Assembly (NCBI RefSeq): GCF_000429665.1
Contig: NZ_AUCH01000001.1
Location: forward strand, 351,028-415,027
DNA: 64,000 bases
Source of the DNA: Azovibrio restrictus DSM 23866
GTDB lineage: Bacteria; Pseudomonadota; Gammaproteobacteria; Burkholderiales; Rhodocyclaceae
Direction of reading: 5' to 3'
Shown here: positions 8,765-15,810 of the stretch, piece by piece
How positions within the stretch are numbered: the stretch's first letter is position 1
Layout: each line of letters opens with the position of its first letter
Made by a program: the position numbers and the translations under genes
Notes under the pieces: generated by a model
What the model was told of the DNA's origin: nothing
Databases searched by the model: none
Seen by the model: only the letters and a program-made list of their open reading frames with translations

Positions 8765-9745
8765 TCAACGCAGGGGAATGGCGCAATCGCAGCGGTTGAC
8801 CTCCACCGTCACGTGCCCCATGCCCGGCAAGGCTTCCAGCTGCTGCTTGTAGACTTCCGTGCCTTCCGGATGGTGGCTGAGGATGGAGACGATGCAGCCC
8901 CGGGAATCCGGGCCCAGGCGCCAGATGTGCAGGTCCACCACCCGGTGGTCGGGACGGGCCTCGATGGCCGCGACAATGGCCCGCCGGGCTTCCTCGTGAT
9001 CCTCCGCATCCAGCAGGGTGCGCCCCGAGGCCTGCAGCAGCCCCCGGGCCCAGAACAGGATCACCCCCGCCCCCACCAGCCCCATCAGGGGGTCCAGGGC
9101 AAACCAGCCCAGGTGACGCCCCCCCACCAGGGCAACAATGGCGAGCAGGGAGGTGACCAGGTCGGCCATCACATGCATGAAAGCCCCCTGGAGGTTGTGA
9201 TCCTGATGGCCCCCGGCGTGCCCGTGATCATGGTGATGCCCATGATCGTGGTGTTGGTGATGGTGATGGTGATGATGGTGCCCATCATGGTCGTCCCGCA
9301 GCAGCCAGGCCGAAGCCATGTTCACCAGCAGGCCCACAATGGCCACCAGCAGGGCTTCATCGTAGGCCACGGGGAGCGGCTGCCAGAGGCGCAGCACCGA
9401 CTCCCAGGCCATCAGCACCGCCACCAGGGCCAGGAACACGGCGCTGGTATAGCCCCCCAGGGCGCCCACCTTGCCGGTGCCGAAGGTGAAGCGGGCATTG
9501 CCGGACTGGCGCCGGGCGTAGCGGTAGGCAAACACCGCAATGCCCAGGGCCGCCACGTGGGACCCCATGTGCCAGCCATCGGCCAGCAGGGCCATGGAAC
9601 CTGTCCAGTAGCCGAACAGTAGCTCCAGGACCATGGTCACCAGGGTCAGGCCCACCACCCATTCGGTACGCCTTTGCCGCCGCACATCCCGGTCATCGAG
9701 AAAGTGGTGAGAATGCTGCCAGGGTGTCAGATCATGGGTTTGCAT
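8765..9745 (-). CDS. CDF-family metal cation exporter with His-rich loop (DmeF-like)
   Basis: A 326-residue cation diffusion facilitator. Six transmembrane helices carry paired His/Asp metal-site motifs (ADGWHMGSHV and HVMADLVTSL). A very His-rich cytoplasmic loop lies at about residues 175-200, with eight consecutive His then HHDHGHHHDHGH. The C-terminal cytoplasmic domain contains VVDLHIWRLGPDSRGCIVS. The HxxxH arrangement and length resemble DmeF-type Co/Ni/Fe exporters. I prefer the start at 9745, with AGGA 6 bases upstream; an ATG at 9751 overlaps the feoC stop (ATGA) and would allow coupling. Its position as last gene of the feo operon suggests export of Fe(II) or of Co/Ni that enters with it. 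Confidence 0.85.
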   Translation of the reverse strand: MQTHDLTPWQHSHHFLDDRDVRRQRRTEWVVGLTLVTMVLELLFGYWTGSMALLADGWHMGSHVAALGIAVFAYRYARRQSGNARFTFGTGKVGALGGYTSAVFLALVAVLMAWESVLRLWQPLPVAYDEALLVAIVGLLVNMASAWLLRDDHDGHHHHHHHHQHHDHGHHHDHGHAGGHQDHNLQGAFMHVMADLVTSLLAIVALVGGRHLGWFALDPLMGLVGAGVILFWARGLLQASGRTLLDAEDHEEARRAIVAAIEARPDHRVVDLHIWRLGPDSRGCIVSILSHHPEGTEVYKQQLEALPGMGHVTVEVNRCDCAIPLR

Positions 9746-9747
9746 GC

Positions 9748-9963
9748 TCATTCCTGCCATTGATAGAAAACTACCGGGCCATTGTTGCAATTGCCACAGG
9801 TCTTGCCGCAGCCGGCCGCCGTTTCCTGGATGCGGCCCTTGCGCTGCCAGTAGCCCAGCACATCCCGTACCACCTCCGGGTCCGTGTCGAAGCGGGCCAC
9901 CAGGTCCACCAGGCTGGCCTGGCCCCGCTGACGCAGGTAGGTGCGCAGCTCGCTGGGGGTCAC
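9748..9963 (-). CDS. feoC: FeoC-like Fe-S winged-helix regulator of ferrous iron transport
   Basis: A 71-residue protein starting at GTG 9963, which overlaps the feoB stop in a GTGA. The N-terminal two thirds is a small winged helix (SELRTYLRQRGQASLVDLVA). The C-terminal CGKTCGNCNN has the CxxxCxxC cysteines that bind an Fe-S cluster in FeoC. It is thought to modulate FeoB stability or activity according to oxygen or iron. Gene position and size fit the family. Confidence 0.8.
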   Translation of the reverse strand: MTPSELRTYLRQRGQASLVDLVARFDTDPEVVRDVLGYWQRKGRIQETAAGCGKTCGNCNNGPVVFYQWQE

Positions 9964-12293
9964 AGGGCCTCCTGGGCCAGGGCCATGGAAGCCTGGCGCT
10001 GGCGGCCGTGACGTCCCATGAAGCCCAGGGCCAGCCAGGCCAGCACCGCCACCCCGACGATCCACAGGGAGGAACTGAGCGGGTGTTCGGCAAAGGTCAG
10101 CAACTGGTAGCAGAGCACCGAGGTGCTGTAGCCAATACCCGTACTCCAGGCCGCCACGAACATGGCCCAGCGCAGGCCGGCCTCCCGGTTCACCGCCCCC
10201 AGGACCGCCACGCAGGGGAAGTACAGGAGGATCAGCACCTGGTAGGCAAAGGCGGAAGCGCCGCTGCCAAACAGGCGAGCCATGGCGCCAAAGGTATCCA
10301 CGGAAACCTCCTGGGCCTCCGCCGCCGCTTCCACTTCCTTGACCTCGCCGATGTCGATGCCCAGGGGGTCCAGCACCTTGCCGGACAGCTCCCCGAATTT
10401 CTCGGGAATGGTATCCACCGCCTTGCCCAGCCCGGCCCACAGGTCAAACACCCCGGTCTTGGTGTCGACGCCGGCCTCTTCCGCCGCCACCTGGGAATAC
10501 AGGGCGTTCAGGGTACCCACCACGGCTTCCTTGGCCAGCACCCCGGTGAAGATGCCCACGGCGGCCGGCCAGTTGTTCTCATGCAGGCCCATGGGAGCGA
10601 ACACCGGCGTGATGCCCTTGCCAATGGCGGAGAGCACGGAAGCCTCGCTGTCCTCGTGGCCGAAGCTGCCATCGGTGCCGGCCGCATTGAGGATGTTGAG
10701 CACCAGCACCATGGGCACGATCACCTTGCCGGCCTTGAGCACGAAACCCTGCAGCCGGCTCCAGGTGTGGATCAGCACCCCCTTGGCGGTGGGCAGGTGG
10801 TAGGGCGGCAGCTCCATGACGAAGGGCGTGCTCTGCCCGGGCAGCAGGGTGCGCTTCAGGGCCAGCCCGGTGAGCACTGCCGCAGCGATACCGATCAGGT
10901 ACAGAAGGAACACCAGGTTCTGCCCGCCCTCAGGGAAGAAGGCCACGGCAAACAAGGCATATACGGGCAGGCGGGCGCCGCAGGACATGAAGGGGGTCAT
11001 GGCCATGGTCATGAGCCGGTCCCGCTCCCCTTCCAGGGTGCGGCTGGCCATCACCGCCGGCACATTGCAGCCGAAACCGACGATCAGGGGGACGAAGGAT
11101 TTGCCCGGCAGGCCGATGAAGCGCATGAAACGGTCCATGACGAAGGCCGCCCGGGCCATGTAGCCGGAATCCTCGAGGAGGGAGAGGAAGATGAACAGGA
11201 AGCCGATCACCGGAATGAAGGTGGCCACGGTCTGGATGCCGCCGCCGATGCCCTTGGCCAGCAGCACTTCCAGCCAGAGCGGCGCCCCCAGAAGCTGGAG
11301 CAGATGCCCGACCCCGTCCACGAAGATCGTCCCGGCCACCCCATCGAAGAAGTCGATGAAGGCGCCCCCCAGGTTGATGGTGAACATGAACATCAGGTAC
11401 ATCATGAACAGGAAGATGGGGATGCCCAGCACCCGGTTGAGCACCACCTGGTCGATCCGGTCCGAGCCGGTGCGGGTCAGCCGGTCCCGGCGCTTGACCG
11501 AAGCCTGGGCCACCCGGCCGATGAAGCCGTAGCGGGCATCGGCCGCAATGATGTCGAGCTCGTCATCCAGTGCCTCTTCCACCCGGGCTCGCAGGCCTTC
11601 CAGGAATTCGGCATCTGCCGCTCCCACCAGCTTCTGGGCCAGCTCGTCCCCTTCCAGGGCCTTGAGGGCCACCCACTGGGGATCGGCCTTGGCCCCCAGA
11701 CGGGGGGCAAGGCGGGATTGCAGCTCATCCATGGCCGCCTGCAGGGGCGCCGGGTAAGCGGGGCGCGCCGCCGGCAGGGCAAAGGAAACCTGGGTCACCA
11801 GGAAATCCTTCAACCCCTGGACGCCCTGATTCCTGGCCGCCACCAGGGTCAGCACCGGACATCCCAGTTCCCGGGCCAGGGCGGCCACATCCACGCTCAC
11901 CCCCTTGGCCTCGGCCACATCAGTCATGTTCAGGGCCAGGATCAGGGGCACCCGCATTTCCAGCAGCTGGGTGGTCAGGTACAGATTGCGCTCCAGATTG
12001 GAGGCATCGACGATATTGACGATCAGGTCCGCCTCGTGGGCGAGCACATAGTTGCGGGCCACCTGCTCATCCAGGGAGGTGCCGCCTATCACGTCCAGGG
12101 AGTAGGTGCCGGGCAGATCCACCACCTCCACCTCCCGGCCCTGGTGGGTGAACGCACCGCTCTTCCTTTCCACGGTCACCCCGGGCCAGTTGCCCACCCG
12201 CTGGCGGGAACCGGTCAGCGCATTGAACAAAGTGGTCTTGCCACAGTTGGGGTTACCGACCAGACCTATGGTCAGACGTTTATCCTGGCTCAT
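9960..12293 (-). CDS. feoB: FeoB, ferrous iron transporter
   Basis: A 777-residue FeoB. The start at ATG 12293 forms a TGATG overlap with feoA, and the protein begins MSQDKRLTIGLVGNPNCGKT. The P-loop GNPNCGKT is at residues 13-20, with a G3-type DLPGTYSL and G4-type NMTD in the G domain. A helical spacer follows, then two Gate/nucleoside-recognition membrane regions with FGCNVPAVMASRTLEGERDR and SCGARLPVYALF. It imports Fe(II) across the inner membrane with nucleotide hydrolysis, mainly under low oxygen. It is co-transcribed with two feoA genes and feoC from a Fur-like promoter. Confidence 0.96.
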   Translation of the reverse strand: MSQDKRLTIGLVGNPNCGKTTLFNALTGSRQRVGNWPGVTVERKSGAFTHQGREVEVVDLPGTYSLDVIGGTSLDEQVARNYVLAHEADLIVNIVDASNLERNLYLTTQLLEMRVPLILALNMTDVAEAKGVSVDVAALARELGCPVLTLVAARNQGVQGLKDFLVTQVSFALPAARPAYPAPLQAAMDELQSRLAPRLGAKADPQWVALKALEGDELAQKLVGAADAEFLEGLRARVEEALDDELDIIAADARYGFIGRVAQASVKRRDRLTRTGSDRIDQVVLNRVLGIPIFLFMMYLMFMFTINLGGAFIDFFDGVAGTIFVDGVGHLLQLLGAPLWLEVLLAKGIGGGIQTVATFIPVIGFLFIFLSLLEDSGYMARAAFVMDRFMRFIGLPGKSFVPLIVGFGCNVPAVMASRTLEGERDRLMTMAMTPFMSCGARLPVYALFAVAFFPEGGQNLVFLLYLIGIAAAVLTGLALKRTLLPGQSTPFVMELPPYHLPTAKGVLIHTWSRLQGFVLKAGKVIVPMVLVLNILNAAGTDGSFGHEDSEASVLSAIGKGITPVFAPMGLHENNWPAAVGIFTGVLAKEAVVGTLNALYSQVAAEEAGVDTKTGVFDLWAGLGKAVDTIPEKFGELSGKVLDPLGIDIGEVKEVEAAAEAQEVSVDTFGAMARLFGSGASAFAYQVLILLYFPCVAVLGAVNREAGLRWAMFVAAWSTGIGYSTSVLCYQLLTFAEHPLSSSLWIVGVAVLAWLALGFMGRHGRQRQASMALAQEAL

Positions 12294-12550
12294 CACTGAC
12301 GCTCTCCACAAACTTCCACCAACAGGCTGGCTGCCTCATCCTTGCGCAGGCTGAGGGAAAAACCCCGCACACTGATCTCCACCGGATCCCCCATGGGGGC
12401 CACCCGGGTCACCAGGAATTCCGTTCCCGGGGTCAGCCCCATGGACAGGAGCTTCTGCCGGTAAGCCCGGCCACCTCCGCCCTCCCCCTTCACAAATCCC
12501 GCCACCCGGGCCGTCTGGCCGACTTTCAGATCCTGCAAACTGCTTGTCAT
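12293..12550 (-). CDS. feoA: FeoA (second copy), SH3-like Fe(II) transport accessory protein
   Basis: An 85-residue FeoA domain protein. Three consecutive ATGs occur at 12556-12548; I chose the last (12550), which has AAGG at proper spacing. Residues about 28-48 (YRQKLLSMGLTPGTEFLVT) and VEISVRGFSLSLRKDEA are characteristic of FeoA. It is believed to bind FeoB and regulate it. It differs clearly from the other feoA at 12567, so the operon carries two diverged copies. Confidence 0.92.
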   Translation of the reverse strand: MTSSLQDLKVGQTARVAGFVKGEGGGGRAYRQKLLSMGLTPGTEFLVTRVAPMGDPVEISVRGFSLSLRKDEAASLLVEVCGERQ

Positions 12551-12566
12551 CATCATCCTTTCAGGT

Positions 12567-12815
12567 TCAGGCGGGGACCACCAGAATTTTCTGGGCCAGG
12601 CCATGACCCAGGGCCAGACGGGTATTGCCCACGGCCACCACGAGATTTCCTCCTTCGTGCTGCAGCAGGTGCACTTCGCAACCGAGGGTCAAGCCCATGC
12701 CGGCCAGCCGCTTCTCCACCTCCCGCCCTTGGGCAAAGGCAGTGATGCGCATGGGCTCGCCGGGATTGGCCAGGGGCAGGGGCATGGACACAACAGCAGG
12801 ATGAACGGCACTCAT
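12567..12815 (-). CDS. feoA: FeoA (first copy)
   Basis: An 82-residue FeoA domain protein starting MSAVHPAVVSMPL, with a GGGAGG-type ribosome site 7 bases upstream. EKRLAGMGLTLGCEVHLLQ and NTRLALGHGLAQKILV match the FeoA SH3-like fold. It ends 16 bp before the second feoA. Its ATG overlaps the stop of a 29-codon upstream ORF in an ATGA, suggesting translational coupling to that leader. Confidence 0.9.
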   Translation of the reverse strand: MSAVHPAVVSMPLPLANPGEPMRITAFAQGREVEKRLAGMGLTLGCEVHLLQHEGGNLVVAVGNTRLALGHGLAQKILVVPA

Positions 12816-12901
12816 GGGCGCGCCTCCCGGCAGAAAGACCTGGCGGGAACGGACATCAACACCGGGGGGAATGGGAACAGCACGGAGAGCGGTTGCGGCA
12901 T
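12812..12901 (-). CDS. candidate leader peptide of the feo operon (29 aa)
   Basis: A short ORF in the roughly 180-base feo 5' leader. A strong AGAGGAGG (12919-12912) lies 10 bases before ATG 12901. The peptide MPQPLSVLFPFPPVLM, then SVPARSFCREARP, is Pro/Phe-rich and ends with a stop overlapping the feoA start (ATGA, 12815-12812). No family is recognised. The Shine-Dalgarno strength and exact overlap suggest it is translated and couples ribosomes to feoA. Conservation was not tested. Confidence 0.45.
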   Translation of the reverse strand: MPQPLSVLFPFPPVLMSVPARSFCREARP

Positions 12902-12999
12902 GGTCCGGGGACCTCCTCTGAAATCGGAAGGAACAGCCGGCCACGGGAACCCATTCGGACGCTTGCTACAAGGATTCACTGGCTGGCCGAATTCACATA

Positions 13000-13019
13000 A
13001 ATGATAACAACTATTATTG
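13000..13019. promoter_or_regulatory. Fur box of the feo operon
   Basis: AATGATAACAACTATTATTG is an AT-rich, partly palindromic Fur-like site that covers the -10 element and spacer of the feo promoter. Low-iron induction is inferred. Confidence 0.65.
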
Positions 13020-13029
13020 AAGATGACAA
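13001..13029 (-). promoter_or_regulatory. feo operon promoter
   Basis: On the minus strand TTGTCA (13029-13024), a 17-base spacer and TATCAT (13006-13001) each match the sigma-70 consensus at five of six positions. It implies a leader of about 180 bases before feoA. Confidence 0.7.
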
Positions 13030-13173
13030 AGCCAGTTGCATACCAGCTGCTGCGACAGTCCGATGCAAGAAATCTGCCACCCACTCGAACAGCGGAACAG
13101 ACAAGCTTCCCATGCATGGCCACAGCACACCCAAAGAAGGAAATTATCCACACCACCCATGCCCTTTGTCCTA
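13030..13173. other. intergenic stretch between the divergent Fur-type promoters
   Basis: Part of the gene-poor region from 12902 to 13234 between the feo and DUF2325 operons. Apart from the two promoters and their Fur boxes at its edges I see no ORF with a ribosome site, no repeat and no hairpin in this stretch. Confidence 0.5.
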
Positions 13174-13202
13174 TTGACAGACCGAACAACACTAACGAGA
13201 AT
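13174..13202 (+). promoter_or_regulatory. promoter of the DUF2325-EAL-S4 operon
   Basis: A perfect TTGACA (13174-13179), a 17-base spacer and GAGAAT (13197-13202; four of six). The -10 region is overlapped by a Fur-like palindrome, and the first gene starts about 30 bp downstream. Confidence 0.7.
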
Positions 13203-13216
13203 GATTCGCAATCATT
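13200..13216. promoter_or_regulatory. Fur-like palindrome upstream of the DUF2325 operon
   Basis: AATGATTCGCAATCATT is an exact 7-3-7 inverted repeat, preceded by GAG to give the GAGAATGATT context typical of proteobacterial Fur boxes. It lies over the -10/start region of the plus-strand promoter. Confidence 0.65.
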
Positions 13217-13234
13217 AACCGAATGGAGCGAACC

Positions 13235-13498
13235 ATGAGCCCCCTCACCCCCGTCAGCTCCTCCTTGAGCACACCACCGGACGCGGCCCTGGCTACCGTG
13301 CTGACCCTGCTGCACTGCTACGCCCTGCGGGACAATCCGGACAGTCAGAATCCCCGCCTGGCCCAGGCCATCCTCTGCCAGCTGGAACACCTGTCGGAAC
13401 ACCCGGCCGTGGCCGCCCCCCTGCGCCGCACCTGTGAGCAGCTCTACGATGCCTGGCTGCCCCTGAGCCGCAAGAGCTGCCGCTCCAGGGAGATCTGA
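13235..13498 (+). CDS. small helical protein, first gene of Fur-type operon, unknown
   Basis: An 87-residue protein starting MSPLTPVSSS at ATG 13235; GGAG sits 6-7 bases upstream, and the in-frame ATG at 13223 would overlap that site. It is predicted mostly helical (residues 17-75) with Cys residues in LLHCYALRD, ILCQLEHL, RRTCEQLYD and KSCRSREI. The region AILCQLEHLSEHPAVAAPL-RRTCEQL weakly resembles part of the small protein at 15494 in the same operon, suggesting diverged paralogues. No known family is recognised. Two bases separate it from the DUF2325 gene, so it is co-translated. Confidence 0.75.
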   Translation: MSPLTPVSSSLSTPPDAALATVLTLLHCYALRDNPDSQNPRLAQAILCQLEHLSEHPAVAAPLRRTCEQLYDAWLPLSRKSCRSREI

Positions 13499-13500
13499 GC

Positions 13501-14718
13501 ATGGACAAGCCCCTCCATCCAGGTGGCGGCTCCCGGCGCCTGAAGCTCTGGGAGCTGGAGCACAAATGCCACTGCCCGGTGGTCGGCGTGTGTTTTGATT
13601 TGAAACGGATTCGCCAGCTGGTCGGCAAGGTGATGGTGACCACGCCCCAGACCACGGATTTCGAGATTCACGTCACCGCCGTACGGGAAAGCGGCAGCCG
13701 CAGCGCCCTGGCCGAACTGCTGCAAAAAGAACTGGAGCGCCAGTACGCTCTGGCGGTCCAGCGCTTCAAGCGCGCCCGCAGCACCGATGAACTGACAGCA
13801 CTCTGGCGTGATGCCCTGGCCATCACCGATATCGCCGGCCCCCTCTGGGCCACCCTGACCCATCCCCGCTGCACCCCGGATCTGGTCCAGACCGTTTATG
13901 GGGATATCCACATGCTGCAGCACCAGGTTGGTGCGGGGGAACGGGCCGATCTGGCGGTATTGCGCCGCCTGCAGCAGGAAAAGACCGAACTGCTCGGGGC
14001 CCGGAACCAGTTGCAGGACAAGCTCACCGCCCTGCGCCAGCAGCATGCCCGGGAAATGGACGAACTCCGGCAGCAACTGGCAGCCAGCCGCGAAGAGGCC
14101 CTGCGCCAGGAACAGGCCAGCGCCCGCTACCAGGGGGAACTTGCCACCCTGCGCGAACACTTGCGGGAAAAGGAAACCCCGGTCGCCCTCGCGCGCCGGG
14201 CCCAGCAAGCCGAATCCCGTTACACGGCCCTGCGCGCCAGAACGTCCGAACTGGAGCATCAGGTCGATCGCCTGCAGAAGGAAAACGTCCAGCTGGCAGA
14301 AGCCCTGACCCGCCAGCCGCCATCCCCGACCATGCCAGATGCACCAGCTCCCGCCGCCGATGACGCGCTGGTCGGACGCTGCGTCCTCTGCGTCGGCGGC
14401 CGCACCGGAGCCGCCCATCATTACCGGGCCCTGGTGGAACGCCTGGGAGGGCGCTTCATCCACCACGACGGCGGCATGGAAGAAAACCTGGGCCGCCTGG
14501 AAGGCTCCATCGCCGCTGCCGACGCAGTGATCTGCCAGGCCGGCTGCATCAGTCACAACGCCTACTGGCGCGTCAAGGAACAATGCAAGCGCACCGGCAA
14601 GCCCTGCCTGTACCTGAAAACCCCCAGTCTCAGCACCTTCGTGCGCAGCCTGGAACAGCTGGCCCAGCCGGTTGCTGCCGCTCCCATCCCCTGCCCCTCC
14701 GAAAAGGCTGCCCCATGA
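13501..14718 (+). CDS. coiled-coil DUF2325-domain protein
   Basis: A 405-residue protein. The N-terminal segment has a Cys/His cluster (HKCHCPVVGVC; Cys 23, 25, 31) that could bind metal. A helical middle (about 150-285) is a long Glu/Gln/Arg-rich coiled coil. The C-terminal domain (about 300-395) matches DUF2325: VLCVGGRTGAAHHYRALVE, HHDGG, ADAVICQAGCISHNAYWRVK, and GKPCLYLKTPS. It is cytoplasmic, with no signal or membrane segment. The DUF2325 fold is Rossmann-like and its biochemical role is unknown to me. Its stop overlaps the EAL gene start (ATGA). The Fur-like promoter suggests a role in iron-limited cells; the Cys/His motifs make metal or Fe-S sensing plausible but unproven. Confidence 0.82.
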   Translation: MDKPLHPGGGSRRLKLWELEHKCHCPVVGVCFDLKRIRQLVGKVMVTTPQTTDFEIHVTAVRESGSRSALAELLQKELERQYALAVQRFKRARSTDELTALWRDALAITDIAGPLWATLTHPRCTPDLVQTVYGDIHMLQHQVGAGERADLAVLRRLQQEKTELLGARNQLQDKLTALRQQHAREMDELRQQLAASREEALRQEQASARYQGELATLREHLREKETPVALARRAQQAESRYTALRARTSELEHQVDRLQKENVQLAEALTRQPPSPTMPDAPAPAADDALVGRCVLCVGGRTGAAHHYRALVERLGGRFIHHDGGMEENLGRLEGSIAAADAVICQAGCISHNAYWRVKEQCKRTGKPCLYLKTPSLSTFVRSLEQLAQPVAAAPIPCPSEKAAP

Positions 14719-15497
14719 ATGCCCGACTTCCCCTCGCCCCCAGCAGCATCAATGCCTACCAGCTGCACCCCCACGAGATCCTGGAAATTGCCGTCCAGGG
14801 CCGCTGCGGCGTGGAGTACCAACCCCTGGTCTCGGCCAGCACCGAACGCATCATCGGCTACGAGGCCCTGGCCCGCTTCTACCGATACGAAGGCTCCCCC
14901 ATCGCCCCGGACACCCTGTTCGAGCGCCTGCATGTGGAACCCCTGCTGCTCTACCACCTGGAACTCTCCGCCAAACGGATACAGCTGCAACACGCGCCGG
15001 AAGAGGGACTGCTGTTTCTCAACCTGGATCCGGACAGCTACGACCAGGGAGAAAAAGATCACCCCGGGGGCAACACCTTCCTGGACCTGTTCGAAGATTG
15101 CGGCATCAAGGAACGTCTGGTGATCGAGATCATCGAGAACCTGGCCGTACGCGACGTAGTGCTTTCCCGGCGCATGATCGACACCCTCTCCGGACACGAG
15201 CTCAAGGTGGCCATGGACGATCTGGCCGTTTCCAAGGGCCTGATTTCCTTCGGCTCCCTGGCTGACGCCACCTACCTCAAATTCGACCTCTCCTGGCTGG
15301 CGGAGCAGGGACAGCCGCGCCGGGAGGAAATCCTGCGCTGGTCCCTGTCAGCCGCCCACGCCATGTCGGTGATGACCGTGCTGGAAGGCGTGGAAACCGA
15401 GGCTGACCTGGAGTTCGCCCGCAAACACGGCTTCGATCTGGTCCAGGGCTTCCGCTATCGGGAACACTTCAGGCACTGGCACCCGGAGCAATTATGA
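14715..15497 (+). CDS. stand-alone EAL-domain protein (c-di-GMP phosphodiesterase candidate)
   Basis: A 260-residue EAL protein with no sensor domain. Expected catalytic landmarks are present: EALARF, LNLDPDSY (Asn), VIEIIEN (Glu), AMDD (Asp pair), YLKFDLSW (Lys/Asp), LEGVET (Glu) and LVQGF (Gln). Loop 6, normally DDFGTGYSS, reads DDLAVSKGL, which may reduce activity or alter dimer control. It overlaps the DUF2325 gene by 4 bp and the next small gene by 4 bp. It would lower c-di-GMP, or bind it, when iron is scarce, if the Fur-like promoter is functional. Confidence 0.88.
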   Translation: MNARLPLAPSSINAYQLHPHEILEIAVQGRCGVEYQPLVSASTERIIGYEALARFYRYEGSPIAPDTLFERLHVEPLLLYHLELSAKRIQLQHAPEEGLLFLNLDPDSYDQGEKDHPGGNTFLDLFEDCGIKERLVIEIIENLAVRDVVLSRRMIDTLSGHELKVAMDDLAVSKGLISFGSLADATYLKFDLSWLAEQGQPRREEILRWSLSAAHAMSVMTVLEGVETEADLEFARKHGFDLVQGFRYREHFRHWHPEQL

Positions 15498-15787
15498 CCC
15501 CGTCTTCGCGAAACCAGCCCATGGGCCAAGAAACCCCCTCCGCCGAAGAATGCGTGCACCTCATCTCCGAGGCCATGTACTGGATGACCGAACACGCCTG
15601 CACCGGCGAACCAGCCATGTGCTGGCTGGTGGTGCGCAAGCTCTCGGAAATCCAGCGCCTGCCCCGGGAACGCATTCCCCTGCCCCTGCGCCAGTGCCAG
15701 GAACAGCTGCTCGCCCGCTGGGCCGACCTGGCCCATGCCTATGCGGAACTGGAACGCGACGACGACGGCGCACCCACCACCCATTAA
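15494..15787 (+). CDS. small helical protein, fourth gene of Fur-type operon, unknown
   Basis: A 97-residue protein whose ATG overlaps the EAL stop (ATGA). The core (about 18-85) is helical, including CVHLISEAMYWMTEHAC and LPLRQCQEQLLARWADLAHA. It shows a faint pattern match to the small protein at 13235 (a xLRxxCxxQL segment near the end, similar size). There is no signal or membrane helix and no recognised family. It may be a partner of the DUF2325 or EAL protein, inferred only from tight gene coupling. Confidence 0.75.
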   Translation: MTPSSRNQPMGQETPSAEECVHLISEAMYWMTEHACTGEPAMCWLVVRKLSEIQRLPRERIPLPLRQCQEQLLARWADLAHAYAELERDDDGAPTTH

Positions 15788-15810
15788 CCCACCCATCAGA
15801 AAGGAAAAAC

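Noticed and set aside
9230..9300. Repetitive CAT/ATG-rich tract that resembles a microsatellite
   Set aside because: It encodes the His-rich loop of the CDF exporter in frame and needs no separate explanation.
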